In this document: piece after piece, positions 12,606-13,137 of the stretch
Layout of the letters: every line of letters starts with the position of its first letter
Numbering within the stretch: the first letter of the stretch is position 1
Source of the DNA: Syntrophaceae bacterium
Lineage (GTDB): Bacteria; Desulfobacterota; Syntrophorhabdia; Syntrophorhabdales; WCHB1-27
NCBI GenBank assembly: GCA_003165115.1
Contig: PLSJ01000476.1
Coordinates: forward strand, 478-13,614
Direction: 5' to 3'
Length of the DNA stretch: 13,137 nucleotides
Program-made: the position numbers and the translations under genes
The notes under the pieces: model-generated
The model's database searches: none
The model's input: only the letters and a program-made list of their open reading frames with translations
What the model was told of the DNA's origin: nothing

Positions 12606-13137
12606 ATGGCAGACGATTGGCTGGCAAACGCGTATGAAGGCATGTCGAGGAGGCAGTTCCTCGCCCGGATGACGGCGGCGGGCATGGGTCTCGCGGGGTA
12701 TGCGGCCGCGTCCGGCTCCGTGGCGGGAGAAATCGTCACGACCCTTGCGAGCGGCCTTACGGTGGCCGACACCACCGTGCCCTCGGGGGGATTCCCGGTC
12801 CCTGTCTACCAGGCCCGTCCGTCCGCCCCCGGTAAGTACCCCGTCGTCCTGGTGATCCCTGAAATCTTCGGGATGCACGAACATATCAAGGACGTCGTCC
12901 GCCGTTTCGCGAAGGAAGGGTTTTTCGCATTCACTTTTGAGCCTTACGCCCGCCAGGGAGGGGTCCTGCTCCTGACCGATATGGCGGACGTGCAGAAAGT
13001 GGCTAATGCGGTGCCTGACGCGCAGGTGATGGGAGACCTCGACGCCATCGCGGCTTATGCCGGCAAAAATGACGCGGCCCTGGCCGACCGGCTGGGTGTC
13101 ACCGGATTCTGCCGCGGCGGTCTCTATACCCTTCTCT
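12606..13137 (+). CDS. Tat-exported dienelactone hydrolase family protein, 3' end outside the window
   Basis: The frame runs from ATG 12606 (AAGGAGGAG just upstream) to the window end: 177 residues without a stop. Residues 14-19 (SRRQFL) form a twin-arginine motif followed by a weakly hydrophobic Ala/Gly-rich stretch (to about 40), so export of a folded protein by Tat is likely. The mature part is an alpha/beta hydrolase of the dienelactone hydrolase family. It has the strand VVLVIPEIFGMHEHIKDVVRR (80-100 region), with the family's EIFG (E86), then FFAFTFEPYARQGG (106-119). VTGFCRGG (165-172) carries the Cys nucleophile C169 in the family's GxCxGG context. The catalytic Asp and His would lie beyond the window. 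The substrate is unknown; related enzymes cleave lactones or esters. Divergent from rfbB. Confidence 0.9.
   Translation, partial: MADDWLANAYEGMSRRQFLARMTAAGMGLAGYAAASGSVAGEIVTTLASGLTVADTTVPSGGFPVPVYQARPSAPGKYPVVLVIPEIFGMHEHIKDVVRRFAKEGFFAFTFEPYARQGGVLLLTDMADVQKVANAVPDAQVMGDLDAIAAYAGKNDAALADRLGVTGFCRGGLYTLL

Noticed and set aside
12536..12637. Short plus-strand frame of 33 residues overlapping the hydrolase start
   Set aside because: No ribosome site, no recognisable pattern, and it overlaps a gene with a strong start.

Overview
The window looks like chromosomal DNA of a moderately GC-rich Gram-negative anaerobe, most likely a deltaproteobacterium (Desulfobacterota; Geobacter- or Syntrophus/Syntrophorhabdus-like). 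This is an inference from several exported envelope proteins, a Tat-type signal, a radical SAM operon and a sigma-54-like promoter motif. There is no rRNA, tRNA, CRISPR array or complete mobile element.

Layout. (1) Positions 1-4430, plus strand: a compact run of three genes for exported proteins. The first is cut by the window edge. The second and third overlap by ATGA. The second and third resemble the FlgT/LPP20 type of envelope accessory protein, but no flagellar genes are visible. (2) Positions 4499-5233, minus: a TIM-barrel sugar isomerase/epimerase-like protein, convergent with the first block. (3) Positions 5445-8364, minus: a tightly coupled three-gene unit. It encodes a protein with a DUF3467-like N-terminus and a large unknown domain, a radical SAM enzyme with an extra C-terminal cysteine cluster, and a third unknown protein that appears distantly related to the large domain of the first. 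This is the best candidate for an undescribed system in the window. (4) Positions 8669-10132, minus: a secreted multidomain protein (split IPT/TIG-like domain with a jelly-roll-like insert, Pro-rich linker, Ig-like domain), closed by a very strong hairpin terminator. (5) Positions 10133-10615: a 480-base intergenic region with promoter-like elements in both directions. (6) Positions 10616-11376, plus: a degenerate histidine-kinase-ATPase-like protein followed by a small zinc-ribbon protein. (7) Positions 11349-12359, minus: dTDP-glucose 4,6-dehydratase (rfbB), overlapping the zinc-ribbon gene tail to tail. (8) Position 12606 to the end, plus: the start of a Tat-exported dienelactone-hydrolase-family enzyme, cut by the window edge.

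How the parts work together. Blocks 1 and 4 and the last gene point to the cell envelope. rfbB supplies a deoxysugar precursor for surface polysaccharide. Block 3 probably performs a radical-based modification of an unidentified substrate; no precursor peptide or other substrate gene was found next to it. All functional calls are from reading the sequence, without database searches.
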